Part shown: piece by piece, positions 1 through 9,617 of the stretch | How the letters are laid out: each line of letters opens with the position of its first letter | Numbering within the stretch: position 1 is the first letter of the stretch | NCBI GenBank assembly: GCA_035513295.1 | Contig: DATKCH010000070.1 | Coordinates: forward strand, 1 to 21,294 | Length of the DNA: 21,294 nucleotides | Origin: DATHRK01 sp035513295 | Lineage (GTDB): Bacteria > Gemmatimonadota > Gemmatimonadetes > Longimicrobiales > RSA9 | Direction of reading: 5' to 3' | The notes under the pieces: generated by a model | What the model saw: the letters and a program-made list of their open reading frames with translations, nothing else | Databases searched by the model: none | What the model was told of the DNA's origin: nothing | Program-made: the position numbers and the translations under genes

Positions 1-122
1 GACTGATGCTGATGGAGATCGAGGCCATCGAGGCGCGCTGGCGCGAGGAGGAGGAAATCGCGGCGATCATAGACGGCGAGCTGACCCCGCTGCCGGCGGG
101 AGTGGGGCTGCCGGTCGGCTAG
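1..122 (+). CDS. C-terminal end of an unidentified protein (5' end outside window)
   Basis: An open frame enters from the left edge (codons starting at position 3) and stops at TAG 120-122. The visible 39 residues are highly charged: a Glu/Arg-rich helical stretch (around EIEAIEARWREEEEIAAI), then a short Pro/Gly-rich tail. No membrane segment or catalytic motif is visible, so I cannot name the family. The next gene resembles the small subunit that often follows an NSS-family sodium symporter gene. This tail could therefore be the cytoplasmic C-terminus of such a transporter, but that is a guess from context only. A 181-base gap follows (123-303), in which I see only GC-rich sequence and no clear promoter. 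Confidence 0.5.
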   Translation, partial: LMLMEIEAIEARWREEEEIAAIIDGELTPLPAGVGLPVG

Positions 123-303
123 CGGGTTGGCCCGCTCGGGAACGGTCTCCGGCCCGGGCATTTCAGGATCCGTGACAGCTCGGCCGCCGACGGCGCCCCG
201 CGCGCCTTCGGCCGCGTTGCGCGCGCGCCCGTGGAGACCGAAGTTGTGCTCGCTTTCGCCGCCCGCGTGGGGTGGGCGGTCGCGCCCCGCACCGGAGGAC
301 CGG

Positions 304-468
304 ATGTCCGCGAACGCCATGGTCGTGATGATCCTGATCGGCTCGTTCGTCTGGGGCGGCTTCCTGCTGATCCTTCTGACCGCCGTCCGCAGGGAGAGGC
401 ACAAGGCCGCCGGCGCACCGGCGGCCCCGCCGGGTGAGGCCGGCGCGGCCGACCCCGACCTCCGCTAG
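304..468 (+). CDS. Small single-helix membrane protein, MetS-like NSS transporter small subunit
   Basis: A 54-residue protein. The ATG at 304 is set by a GGAGG at 294-298, five bases upstream; the longer in-frame opening back to 127 has no such site and would add unlikely Arg/Pro-rich sequence. Residues about 5-28 form one hydrophobic helix containing a Trp-Gly-Gly, followed by an Arg-Arg-Glu-Arg basic stop and a short Ala/Pro/Gly-rich tail. The pattern Met-Ser-x-x-Ala, hydrophobic helix with WGG, then AxRRE is what I know from the methionine/alanine import family small subunits that partner NSS-type sodium symporters. Function would be in the inner membrane. A generic small membrane protein of other function remains possible. 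It ends 22 bases before the carB start and shows no functional link to it. Confidence 0.6.
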   Translation: MSANAMVVMILIGSFVWGGFLLILLTAVRRERHKAAGAPAAPPGEAGAADPDLR

Positions 469-490
469 CGTCCCGCCGGAACCAGCGTCC

Positions 491-3766
<3,276 letters not shown>

Positions 3767-4140
3767 CGAGCCACCCCGCGCACCTTGCGCCGCCGCGCTG
3801 CGCGCGCGCGCCTCGCCGCGGCGTGGACCCCGCCGCCCGCGGCCGTCGACCTGGAGACCTGGCCGCTGGTCGCCGCGGCCGCCACGGCGGGTCTGCCATG
3901 GGCCGTGCTGCGCGCCGTGAGCGACGCCGCCGACGAAGAGCTGCCGCCGTACCTGGAGGCGAGCCGCCGCGCGGACGGCTGCTGGATCGCGGGGCGGTCG
4001 CGCGCGCGGCGCTCGCCCGCCCGTGGACCTTGCCGACGCTCGCCCGCCTGCGGCGCAGGCTGGCGAGGTGCTCGTCGCTCCTGGCGGACGCATGCGAGGG
4101 GCTCGCGGCCAGCGGCTGGCCGGAGGGGCCGCCCGGGTGA
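3767..4140 (+). pseudogene. Remnant of a nucleoside-phosphorylase-like (HpnG-like) gene, truncated and frameshifted
   Basis: Directly after the carB stop, and in carB's own frame, the sequence reads as the C-terminal half of a phosphorylase-superfamily protein. It shows AVDLET (the usual AVDMES substrate-binding motif), then GLPWAVLRAVSDAADEELPP. After about position 3980 the match moves to the frame one base earlier, giving ALARPWTLPTLARLRRRL, and ends at TGA 4138-4140. The break lies near an alternating CG tract (3999-4009) and fits loss of one base. The N-terminal ~100 residues of the family are absent because carB occupies that space. The order of motifs (VD-M/L-E, LRAVSD, then a PxxLPxLxRL helix) is closest to hopanoid-associated phosphorylases (HpnG), though an MTA/SAH nucleosidase-type ancestor is possible. 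Its place beside isoprenoid genes fits a former hopanoid link. Confidence 0.6.
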
Positions 4141-4149
4141 CCGAGACCC

Positions 4150-4165
4150 TGGACTCCCGGGTCCA
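4150..4165 (+). other. Small hairpin upstream of the isoprenoid operon
   Basis: TGGACT (4150-4155) pairs with GGTCCA (4160-4165), with one G-U pair and a four-base CCCG loop. It lies between the phosphorylase remnant and the isomerase start, 37 bases before GTG 4203. No T-run follows, so it is not a convincing terminator; it could be a weak operator or chance in GC-rich DNA. Confidence 0.25.
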
Positions 4166-4202
4166 CAATCCGTAGGCTTCCGACGATGAACGGAGCACGC
4201 GC

Positions 4203-5243
4203 GTGAACGCGGCGGAGCCGCTGGCCCGGGATGTGCTCGCGCGGGATCGCAAGGCGGAACACATACGGATCGCGCTCGAGCGCTCCGTGCAGCTCGAAAG
4301 CCGGTACTTCGACGAGTGGGCCTTCGAGCACCTCGCGCTGCCCGAGATCGCGGGCGAGGCCATCGACACCGCGGTCGATTTTCTCGGCAAACGGCTCACG
4401 GCGCCGCTGCTCGTTTCGTGCATGACTGGGGGCACCGAGGCGGCGGCGCGCATCAACCGCAACCTCGCCGAGGCCGCCGAGGCCGCCGGCGTGGCCATGG
4501 GTGTCGGTTCGCAGCGGAAGGCGTTGGAGGACCCCGGGCAGGCGGCGACCTTCCGGGTGCGGGACGTGGCGCCGACGATCCCCGTCCTCGCGAACCTCGG
4601 GGCCGTCCAGTTGAACTACGGGTTCGGCCTGGACGAGTGCCGTGCCGCCGTGGACATGATCGAGGCGGACGCGCTCGTCTTCCACGTGAACGTCCTCCAG
4701 GAGGCGCTGCAGCCGGAGGGGCAGACCGACTTTCGCGGACTTCTCGACGCCATGGCGGACGTGGCCGCGAGGATGGACGTTCCGGTGGCGGTCAAGGAAG
4801 TGGGATGCGGCCTGTCGGAGGCGGTCGGCCGGGCGCTCGTCGAGCGCGGGATCACGATCCTGGACACGGCCGGATTGGGGGGCACGAGCTGGGCCAGGAT
4901 CGAGGCGCGCCGCTCCGGCGACGTGGAGTTGGGAGAGATGTTCGCCGACTGGGGTATTCCGACCCCGGAGTCGATCAGGCAGCTCGCGCGCATCGACGGG
5001 GCGACGGTCATCGGGAGCGGGGGGTTGAGGAGCGGGGTGGACGCCGCCAAGGCGATCGGCCTGGGCGCCGATCTGGCCGCGATGGCCTACCCGTTCCTCG
5101 AGCCGGCGACCGAATCGGCGCAGGCGGTGGAAGCGAAGATCGCCCGGATCGCCGCCGAGCTGCGGATCGCGATGCTGTGCGCGGGCGCGCGGGACGTGAC
5201 CGAGTTGCAGGCCGCAAAACTGGTACAAAGGTCGATGCCGTGA
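4203..5243 (+). CDS. fni: Isopentenyl-diphosphate delta-isomerase, type 2 (FMN-dependent)
   Basis: Interconverts IPP and DMAPP using reduced FMN and Mg2+. At 346 residues the length is normal. Family motifs appear in order: RKAEHIRIAL near residue 16, CMTGG, the FMN/phosphate-binding GSQRKALED, NLGAVQLNYGF, and HVNVLQEALQPEG. The last holds the expected Gln-Pro-Glu active-site element (Q170, E172; Glu binds Mg2+). VKEVGCGL, DTAGLGGTSWARIE and the phosphate loop IGSGGLRSGVDAAKA follow. GTG 4203 is preceded by GGAG at 4192-4195. It is the first gene of a tight group: its stop overlaps the next start as GTGA at 5240-5243. Being unrelated to type 1 (Idi), it is the isomerase usually found with archaeal and bacterial mevalonate genes. 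Confidence 0.96.
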   Translation: MNAAEPLARDVLARDRKAEHIRIALERSVQLESRYFDEWAFEHLALPEIAGEAIDTAVDFLGKRLTAPLLVSCMTGGTEAAARINRNLAEAAEAAGVAMGVGSQRKALEDPGQAATFRVRDVAPTIPVLANLGAVQLNYGFGLDECRAAVDMIEADALVFHVNVLQEALQPEGQTDFRGLLDAMADVAARMDVPVAVKEVGCGLSEAVGRALVERGITILDTAGLGGTSWARIEARRSGDVELGEMFADWGIPTPESIRQLARIDGATVIGSGGLRSGVDAAKAIGLGADLAAMAYPFLEPATESAQAVEAKIARIAAELRIAMLCAGARDVTELQAAKLVQRSMP

Positions 5244-6529
5244 ACAGGGCGACCATCGCCGTAAACGAACGCAGGGTTCGCGAAGAGTTGATCCAGCGCC
5301 TCGTGCGCAGGGAGATCGGCTTTCACCGCCTGCCGCGTGACCTGCCGCCCGCCGAGGCGGCGGCCATCCGGCGCGAGGCGCTCGAGCGGATCACCGGCGT
5401 GGAGCTCAAGCACCTGGCCGAGCACGGCCCGGATGCCGCGAGCACCGTCGTGGGCAACGTGGAAAATTTCATCGGCATGGCGCAGGTGCCCGTCGGCGTC
5501 GTGGGCCCGCTCACGCTGCACGGCGCGGACGGCGAATCGGAGGCCTACGTTCCGCTCGCCACCACCGAGGCCGCGCTCGTCGCGAGCACCAACCGCGGCT
5601 GCTCGGCGATCCGCGCGGCGGGCGGGGCGGTGGTCACGGTGGAGGACGCCGGCATGACCCGGGCGCCCGTGTTCAGAACCACCGGCGCCCGCCAGACCCG
5701 CGCGTTCCTGGACTGGGTGGCGGCCCACGAGGACGAGATCCGCGCACGCGCCGAGTCGTCGAGCCGGTACCTCACGCTGATCGACATCCGTCCGATGGCG
5801 TTCGGGACCACCGTGCTCCTGCGCTTCCGCTACGGCACCGGCGACGCGATGGGCATGAACATGGTGACCATCGCCACCGAGCGGGTCGTCAGCGAGTTCA
5901 TCGAGCCGGGAACCGGCGTGGAGTGCGTTGCCCTGTCGGGCAACTACTGCGTGGACAAGAAACCCGCCGCTATCAACTTCCAGGAAGGCCGCGGCAAGCG
6001 GATCTTCGCGGAGGCCGTGCTCCAGCCCGATGTGCTGTCGCGGCATCTGAAGACCGACGCCGACGCGCTGGTCGAGGTCCAGTACCGCAAGAACCTGCTC
6101 GGTTCCATCGCTGCGGGCTCGCAGGGCGGGTTCAACGCGCACTACGCCAACATCGTCGCCGCTTTCTTCCTCGCCACCGGGCAGGACCTGGCGCACGTGG
6201 TGGGCGGCTCGATGGGGGTGACCTGCATCGAGCGCCGCAAGGACGGGTCGGCCTACTTCTCGATATACATGCCGGACGTGCCGCTCGGCGTGGTCGGCGG
6301 GGGCACCCGGCTCGGGACGCAGAGCGAGGCGCTCGCCATCCTCGGTGTGGAGATCGACCCCGCGCGACCTGGTCGCGCCGCGGTGCGGCTGGGCGAGATC
6401 CTCGGGGCGGTGGTGCTCTGCGGCGAGCTGTCGCTCATGTCGGCGTTCACGTCCCGGGACCTGGCCGGCGCGCACGACCGGTTGCGGCGCGGCGGCGACA
6501 TGACCGCGGCGGTGCCGGCCGACCGGTGA
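5240..6529 (+). CDS. hmgA: Hydroxymethylglutaryl-CoA reductase, class I (NADPH-type)
   Basis: Reduces HMG-CoA to mevalonate, the committed step of the mevalonate pathway. 429 residues, the size of a soluble catalytic domain with no membrane anchor. Class I hallmarks: ENFIGMAQVPVGVVGPL; the catalytic Glu in ATTEAALVASTNRGCSA (E110); the catalytic Asp in GDAMGMNMVT (D202); the catalytic Lys in DKKPAAINFQEGRGK (K240); and the C-terminal His in LAGAH (H412), aligned with the class I proton donor. GGGTRLGTQSEALAILG is also present. GTG 5240 overlaps the isomerase stop by four bases and has AAAGG at 5227-5231; no other start lies close to the first motif. The class I form is typical of archaea and eukaryotes, while many bacteria have class II, so the operon may be an old acquisition. 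Confidence 0.96.
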   Translation: MNRATIAVNERRVREELIQRLVRREIGFHRLPRDLPPAEAAAIRREALERITGVELKHLAEHGPDAASTVVGNVENFIGMAQVPVGVVGPLTLHGADGESEAYVPLATTEAALVASTNRGCSAIRAAGGAVVTVEDAGMTRAPVFRTTGARQTRAFLDWVAAHEDEIRARAESSSRYLTLIDIRPMAFGTTVLLRFRYGTGDAMGMNMVTIATERVVSEFIEPGTGVECVALSGNYCVDKKPAAINFQEGRGKRIFAEAVLQPDVLSRHLKTDADALVEVQYRKNLLGSIAAGSQGGFNAHYANIVAAFFLATGQDLAHVVGGSMGVTCIERRKDGSAYFSIYMPDVPLGVVGGGTRLGTQSEALAILGVEIDPARPGRAAVRLGEILGAVVLCGELSLMSAFTSRDLAGAHDRLRRGGDMTAAVPADR

Positions 6530-7668
6530 CCTCGGCCCCGTCGATCGGGGCGGCGCCGGGCAGTTCCTCGCCGGATCGCGGTGTCGCCGCGGCGGCCGCG
6601 CGCGCACCCGGCAAGCTGATTCTGATGGGCGAGCACGCCGTCGTGTACGGCGAGCCCGCGCTGGTCGCCTCCCTGGGCCTCCACCTGAGCGCGCGCGTGG
6701 AGCCGTCCGCCGGCGCCGCGGTCGAGATCCTGCTTCCCGCCCTCGAGCACGCCGAGACCACCGACTGGCCCAGCCTCGCGCGGACCGCGGACGAGGCCGC
6801 GCGCCGCTGGCGGGAGTTCGCCGCCGACCCGACCGGGTTTCCCGTCGCCTCGCTCGGCGGCCGCGACGAGGCGGGGCTCGCGCGCGTGGCGCTCGGCGAA
6901 GCCGCGCGGCGCTCGGAGCGGCCACTTCCCGGCTGCCGGGTGCGCGTCGAGGGCGACCTGCCACCCGGAGCGGGCTTCGGCAGCTCCGCCGCGCTCGCGG
7001 TGGCGGTGCTCAGCGCCTGCCGCGCCGCCTTCGCCCTTCCCATGACCGAGGTGTCGCTCGAATCGGCGGCCCTGGACGTGGAGCGCTGGCAGCACGGTCT
7101 TCCCTCGGGCGTCGATGGCGCGACGGTGATACGGGGCGGGGTGGTATGGGCGGAGCGGTCACCGGCGAGCGGCCTGGCCATCACCGCGGTCCGCCCCGAC
7201 CCGGAGCACTTCGCGCGCCTGCGCGTGCTCCACACGGGGGCGCCTCGCCACTCCACCGGCGAGGTGGTGGCCGCGGTGCGCGAGCGCGTCGAGAGCGAAG
7301 GGCCGCACGCGCGCGCCAGGCTAGCGCGCATGGGCGGAACCACCAGGGAATTTCGCCGGGTCATCGAGGGGGGAGGAAGCGCGGGCGACGCGCTGCGTCT
7401 CCTGCGCGCGTACCAGGCGGACCTGGACGCGCTGGGCGTCGTTCCCGAGAGGGTGCGCGCGCTGGTCGCGACCGTAGAAGCCGCGGGCGGCGCCGCCAAG
7501 GTTTCCGGGGCGGGGGCCCTCGCGGCGGAGGCGGGTCCGGAGGACGGCGCGGGCTCCGTGCTGATCTACCACCCCGACCGAGACTTCCTGGCTTCCTGGA
7601 GCCCCCCGCCGGGGACGCGTTCCATCGAAGCCCCGCTCGGCGTACCCGGGGTTCAGCTCGTCGCGTGA
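6526..7668 (+). CDS. mvk: Mevalonate kinase (GHMP kinase family)
   Basis: Phosphorylates mevalonate to mevalonate 5-phosphate with ATP. 380 residues. GHMP motifs in order: an N-terminal APGKLILMGEHAVVYGEPA (from about residue 27), the ATP-binding loop PPGAGFGSSAALA, QHGLPSGVDGATV with the expected catalytic Asp (D197), and a C-terminal KVSGAG glycine loop. The HAVVYG wording is that of mevalonate kinase rather than phosphomevalonate kinase. The C-terminal loop is stretched: after SGAG come about ten Ala/Glu-rich residues before GAGSVLIY resumes. GTG 6526 overlaps the reductase stop as GTGA; no other start codon lies between it and the first motif, so the ~26-residue Ser/Ala-rich N-terminus is probably real. 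It sits third in the coupled operon, followed by the decarboxylase. Confidence 0.92.
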   Translation: MTSAPSIGAAPGSSSPDRGVAAAAARAPGKLILMGEHAVVYGEPALVASLGLHLSARVEPSAGAAVEILLPALEHAETTDWPSLARTADEAARRWREFAADPTGFPVASLGGRDEAGLARVALGEAARRSERPLPGCRVRVEGDLPPGAGFGSSAALAVAVLSACRAAFALPMTEVSLESAALDVERWQHGLPSGVDGATVIRGGVVWAERSPASGLAITAVRPDPEHFARLRVLHTGAPRHSTGEVVAAVRERVESEGPHARARLARMGGTTREFRRVIEGGGSAGDALRLLRAYQADLDALGVVPERVRALVATVEAAGGAAKVSGAGALAAEAGPEDGAGSVLIYHPDRDFLASWSPPPGTRSIEAPLGVPGVQLVA

Positions 7669-8663
7669 GAACCGCCAGCGTCGCTGCGCCCGCCAACATC
7701 GCGTTCATCAAGTACTGGGGCGCCGTGGACCTGGAACGCGCGCTGCCGCGCAACCCTTCCATCTCGATGACCCTGCGCGCGTGCACGACGGTCTGCACGG
7801 TGCGCGCGCTGGACGACGCGGCCGATGACGTCGTGGAGGTTGCGGACGCGGGCGGTCGCCTCGGGCCGGCCTCCGCGCGCTTCGAGGGGGCGATCCGCGC
7901 CCACCTGGACCGGCTTCGGCGCTGGGCCGACAGCCCGGGCCGGTTCCGAGTGGCGACGCGCAACTCGTTCCCGACCGCGGTGGGCCTCGCGTCCTCGGCG
8001 GCCGGATTCTCGGCCCTCACCCTCGCGGCCACGCAAGCGCTCGGACGGGAGCCGGGGCTCGACGAGGTCGCCGAGCTCGCGCGGGCGAGCGGCTCGGGCT
8101 CGGCCGCGCGTTCGGTCACGGGGGGGTTCGTCGAGTGGCGCCTCGGCGAGAACGGGGAATCGGGCGAGCTGCGCGTGCTCGCGGACGCCGCGCACTGGGA
8201 CCTCCGCAACGTCATCGCGATCGTGGACGAACGGCCCAAGGACGTGTCCTCCCGCGAGGGCCATCGGCGCGCCCCCGGCAGCCCGCATTACCGGGCCCGG
8301 ATGGTCGAGCTGCCGGCGCGGCTGGAGGCGGTCCGGAGGGCGATCGCGGAGCGCGACCTCGCCGCCTTGGGCGAGGTCATCGAAGAGGAGGCGATCGAGC
8401 TGCACCTGATCGCGATGTCCTCGCGCCCGCCGATCTTCTACTGGGAGCCCGGCACGCTCGCCGTCCTCGCCCGGGTGCGGGCGCTGCGTGCCGAGGGGTT
8501 GATGGCCTACGCGACGATGGACGCGGGCGCGAACGTGCACGTGATCTGCGAGGCCGCCGACGAACCCGCGATCGCCGCGGCGCTCGAGGAGCTGCCCGCC
8601 GTCGAGCGCGTCATCCGTGACGGCGTGGGCGCGGGGCCAGCCTCGGCGCCGCCGCTCTTCTAG
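7665..8663 (+). CDS. Mevalonate phosphate decarboxylase (diphosphomevalonate decarboxylase family; probably monophosphate-specific)
   Basis: A GHMP-fold ATP-dependent decarboxylase of 332 residues. Family motifs: ANIAFIKYWG at residues 10-19; NSFPTAVGLASSAAGFSAL, the ATP-binding loop; SGSAARSVTGGFVEW with its conserved Arg; KDVSSREG; and TMDAGANV with the catalytic Asp (D286). Classical diphosphomevalonate decarboxylases continue the first motif as YWGK, and that Lys contacts the diphosphate. Here it is Ala (A20). The product may therefore act on mevalonate 5-phosphate, giving isopentenyl phosphate for the kinase encoded next. This is inferred from one residue plus context; a classical enzyme with a changed site cannot be excluded, so I leave out a symbol. 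GTG 7665 forms the third GTGA overlap, with mevalonate kinase. Confidence 0.9.
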   Translation: MRTASVAAPANIAFIKYWGAVDLERALPRNPSISMTLRACTTVCTVRALDDAADDVVEVADAGGRLGPASARFEGAIRAHLDRLRRWADSPGRFRVATRNSFPTAVGLASSAAGFSALTLAATQALGREPGLDEVAELARASGSGSAARSVTGGFVEWRLGENGESGELRVLADAAHWDLRNVIAIVDERPKDVSSREGHRRAPGSPHYRARMVELPARLEAVRRAIAERDLAALGEVIEEEAIELHLIAMSSRPPIFYWEPGTLAVLARVRALRAEGLMAYATMDAGANVHVICEAADEPAIAAALEELPAVERVIRDGVGAGPASAPPLF

Positions 8664-8670
8664 TGGGCCG

Positions 8671-8699
8671 ACGACACTCCTGCAACGGTACACTAGTAT
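8671..8699 (+). promoter_or_regulatory. Possible sigma70-type promoter for isopentenyl phosphate kinase
   Basis: ACGACA (8671-8676) and TAGTAT (8694-8699), separated by 17 bases, resemble -35 and -10 boxes with four matches of six each. They lie in the 70-base gap before the kinase, the only A/T-rich stretch nearby. The -10 box falls inside the palindrome at 8686-8703, the usual layout for a repressor operator. Judged by eye only. Confidence 0.35.
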
Positions 8700-8703
8700 A
8701 CCG
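8686..8703. repeat. 18-bp near-perfect inverted repeat upstream of isopentenyl phosphate kinase
   Basis: CGGTACACTAGTATACCG reads the same on both strands except for one mismatched pair (C8691 with A8698), and is centred on ACTAGT. It stands out in base composition from the surrounding >65% GC DNA and lies 31 bases before the kinase ATG. It overlaps a possible -10 box, so it could be an operator for a dimeric regulator; no regulator gene is adjacent. Confidence 0.5.
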
Positions 8704-8733
8704 GCGCAGAAGTTCGGTGCGCTCGAGGTCCCT

Positions 8734-9543
8734 ATGAGCGCGAGCCAGCGCGGGCTGACGCTGGTCAAGCTGGGCGGCAGCCTGCTCACCGACAAACGCT
8801 CAGTCGAGCGGCCGCGCGCCGAGACCATCCGGCGCCTCGCGGAGGAGCTGGCGCGGGCGTCGCTGGAAGCCCCCGGAACGCTGGTCCTGGGTCACGGCAG
8901 CGGATCTTACGGACACGCCGAAGCGCTGCGCTGGGGGCTGTCCGGGCACGTCACGTCGGAGGCCGGACCGGCCGCAGTGTCCGCCGTGCAGGCGGCGGCC
9001 GCACGCCTTCACTGCGTGGTGATGCGGGAGCTGCGTGACGCCGGCGCTCATCCGCTTTCGTTCGCGCCGTCCGCCTGCCTGGTAGCGGAGGCGGGCGCGC
9101 TCGGCCGGTGGGATCCGCGGCCCGTGCTGGCGGCGCTGCGCGTCGGGGCGCTCCCGGTGGTGTACGGCGACGTCGTGCTCGACGGCGCGGGGGGCGCGCG
9201 CATCTGCTCCACCGAGGACGCCCTGGGCGCGCTCGCGCGTTCGCTTCAGGACTCGGGTCGGCGCATTCTGAGTGCGATCTGGCTCGGCGACACCGACGGC
9301 GTGCTGGACGAGCACCAGGAGCGCATCCCCGAAATCGGAGCCGGTACGGGCGTGTCGCCACGGTCCGCGGGCGCGGCGGCCGGAACCGACGTCACCGGCG
9401 GGATGGCGCACCGCGTCGCCCGGGCGCTGGAGTTGGCCGCCGAGGGCGTCCCGTCCTGGATCGGAGACGGCCGGGAGCCCGGCGTACTGCGTGCCGTCCT
9501 GGCGGGAGAGGACCGCGGCGGAACGTGGGTGCGTCCGGCGTGA
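8734..9543 (+). CDS. ipk: Isopentenyl phosphate kinase (amino acid kinase superfamily)
   Basis: Phosphorylates isopentenyl phosphate to IPP with ATP. 269 residues. Amino-acid-kinase features: VKLGGSLLTDK near the N-terminus (K12), a glycine-rich GHGSGSYGHAEA containing the His diagnostic for isopentenyl phosphate kinases (H61), PVVYGDVVLD, a nucleotide-side STEDALGALA, LGDTDGV, and the DVTGGMAHRV helix that closes on ATP. The His after the glycine loop separates this family from acetylglutamate, uridylate and fosfomycin kinases. ATG 8734 has GAGG at 8725-8728. Unlike the four upstream genes it is not overlapped: 70 bases with a palindrome and a promoter-like pair separate it from the decarboxylase. 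The enzyme is general in archaea but patchy in bacteria. Confidence 0.93.
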   Translation: MSASQRGLTLVKLGGSLLTDKRSVERPRAETIRRLAEELARASLEAPGTLVLGHGSGSYGHAEALRWGLSGHVTSEAGPAAVSAVQAAAARLHCVVMRELRDAGAHPLSFAPSACLVAEAGALGRWDPRPVLAALRVGALPVVYGDVVLDGAGGARICSTEDALGALARSLQDSGRRILSAIWLGDTDGVLDEHQERIPEIGAGTGVSPRSAGAAAGTDVTGGMAHRVARALELAAEGVPSWIGDGREPGVLRAVLAGEDRGGTWVRPA

Positions 9544-9566
9544 GGGCTCCGCTCGCCTCCGGTTCC

Positions 9567-9589
9567 GTCGTCGACTTCGCTTCGACGGC
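9567..9589 (+). other. Hairpin between the isoprenoid block and the amidohydrolase
   Basis: GTCGTCGA (9567-9574) pairs with TCGACGGC (9582-9589) around a seven-base loop, with one G-U pair. It lies in the 74-base gap after the kinase stop and could help end transcription, but there is no T-run after it. Confidence 0.3.
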
Positions 9590-9617
9590 AGTCCACTCGA
9601 GCAGTGAGAGCAACCCC

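Noticed and set aside
5087..6964. A 625-codon minus-strand open frame opposite HMG-CoA reductase and mevalonate kinase
   Set aside because: Low-complexity Arg/Ala/Gly composition and no recognisable motif; the plus strand is fully explained.
6526..7668. Phosphomevalonate kinase instead of mevalonate kinase
   Set aside because: The N-terminal GEHAVVYG and central LPSGVD wording match mevalonate kinase; a second GHMP kinase for phosphomevalonate is absent.
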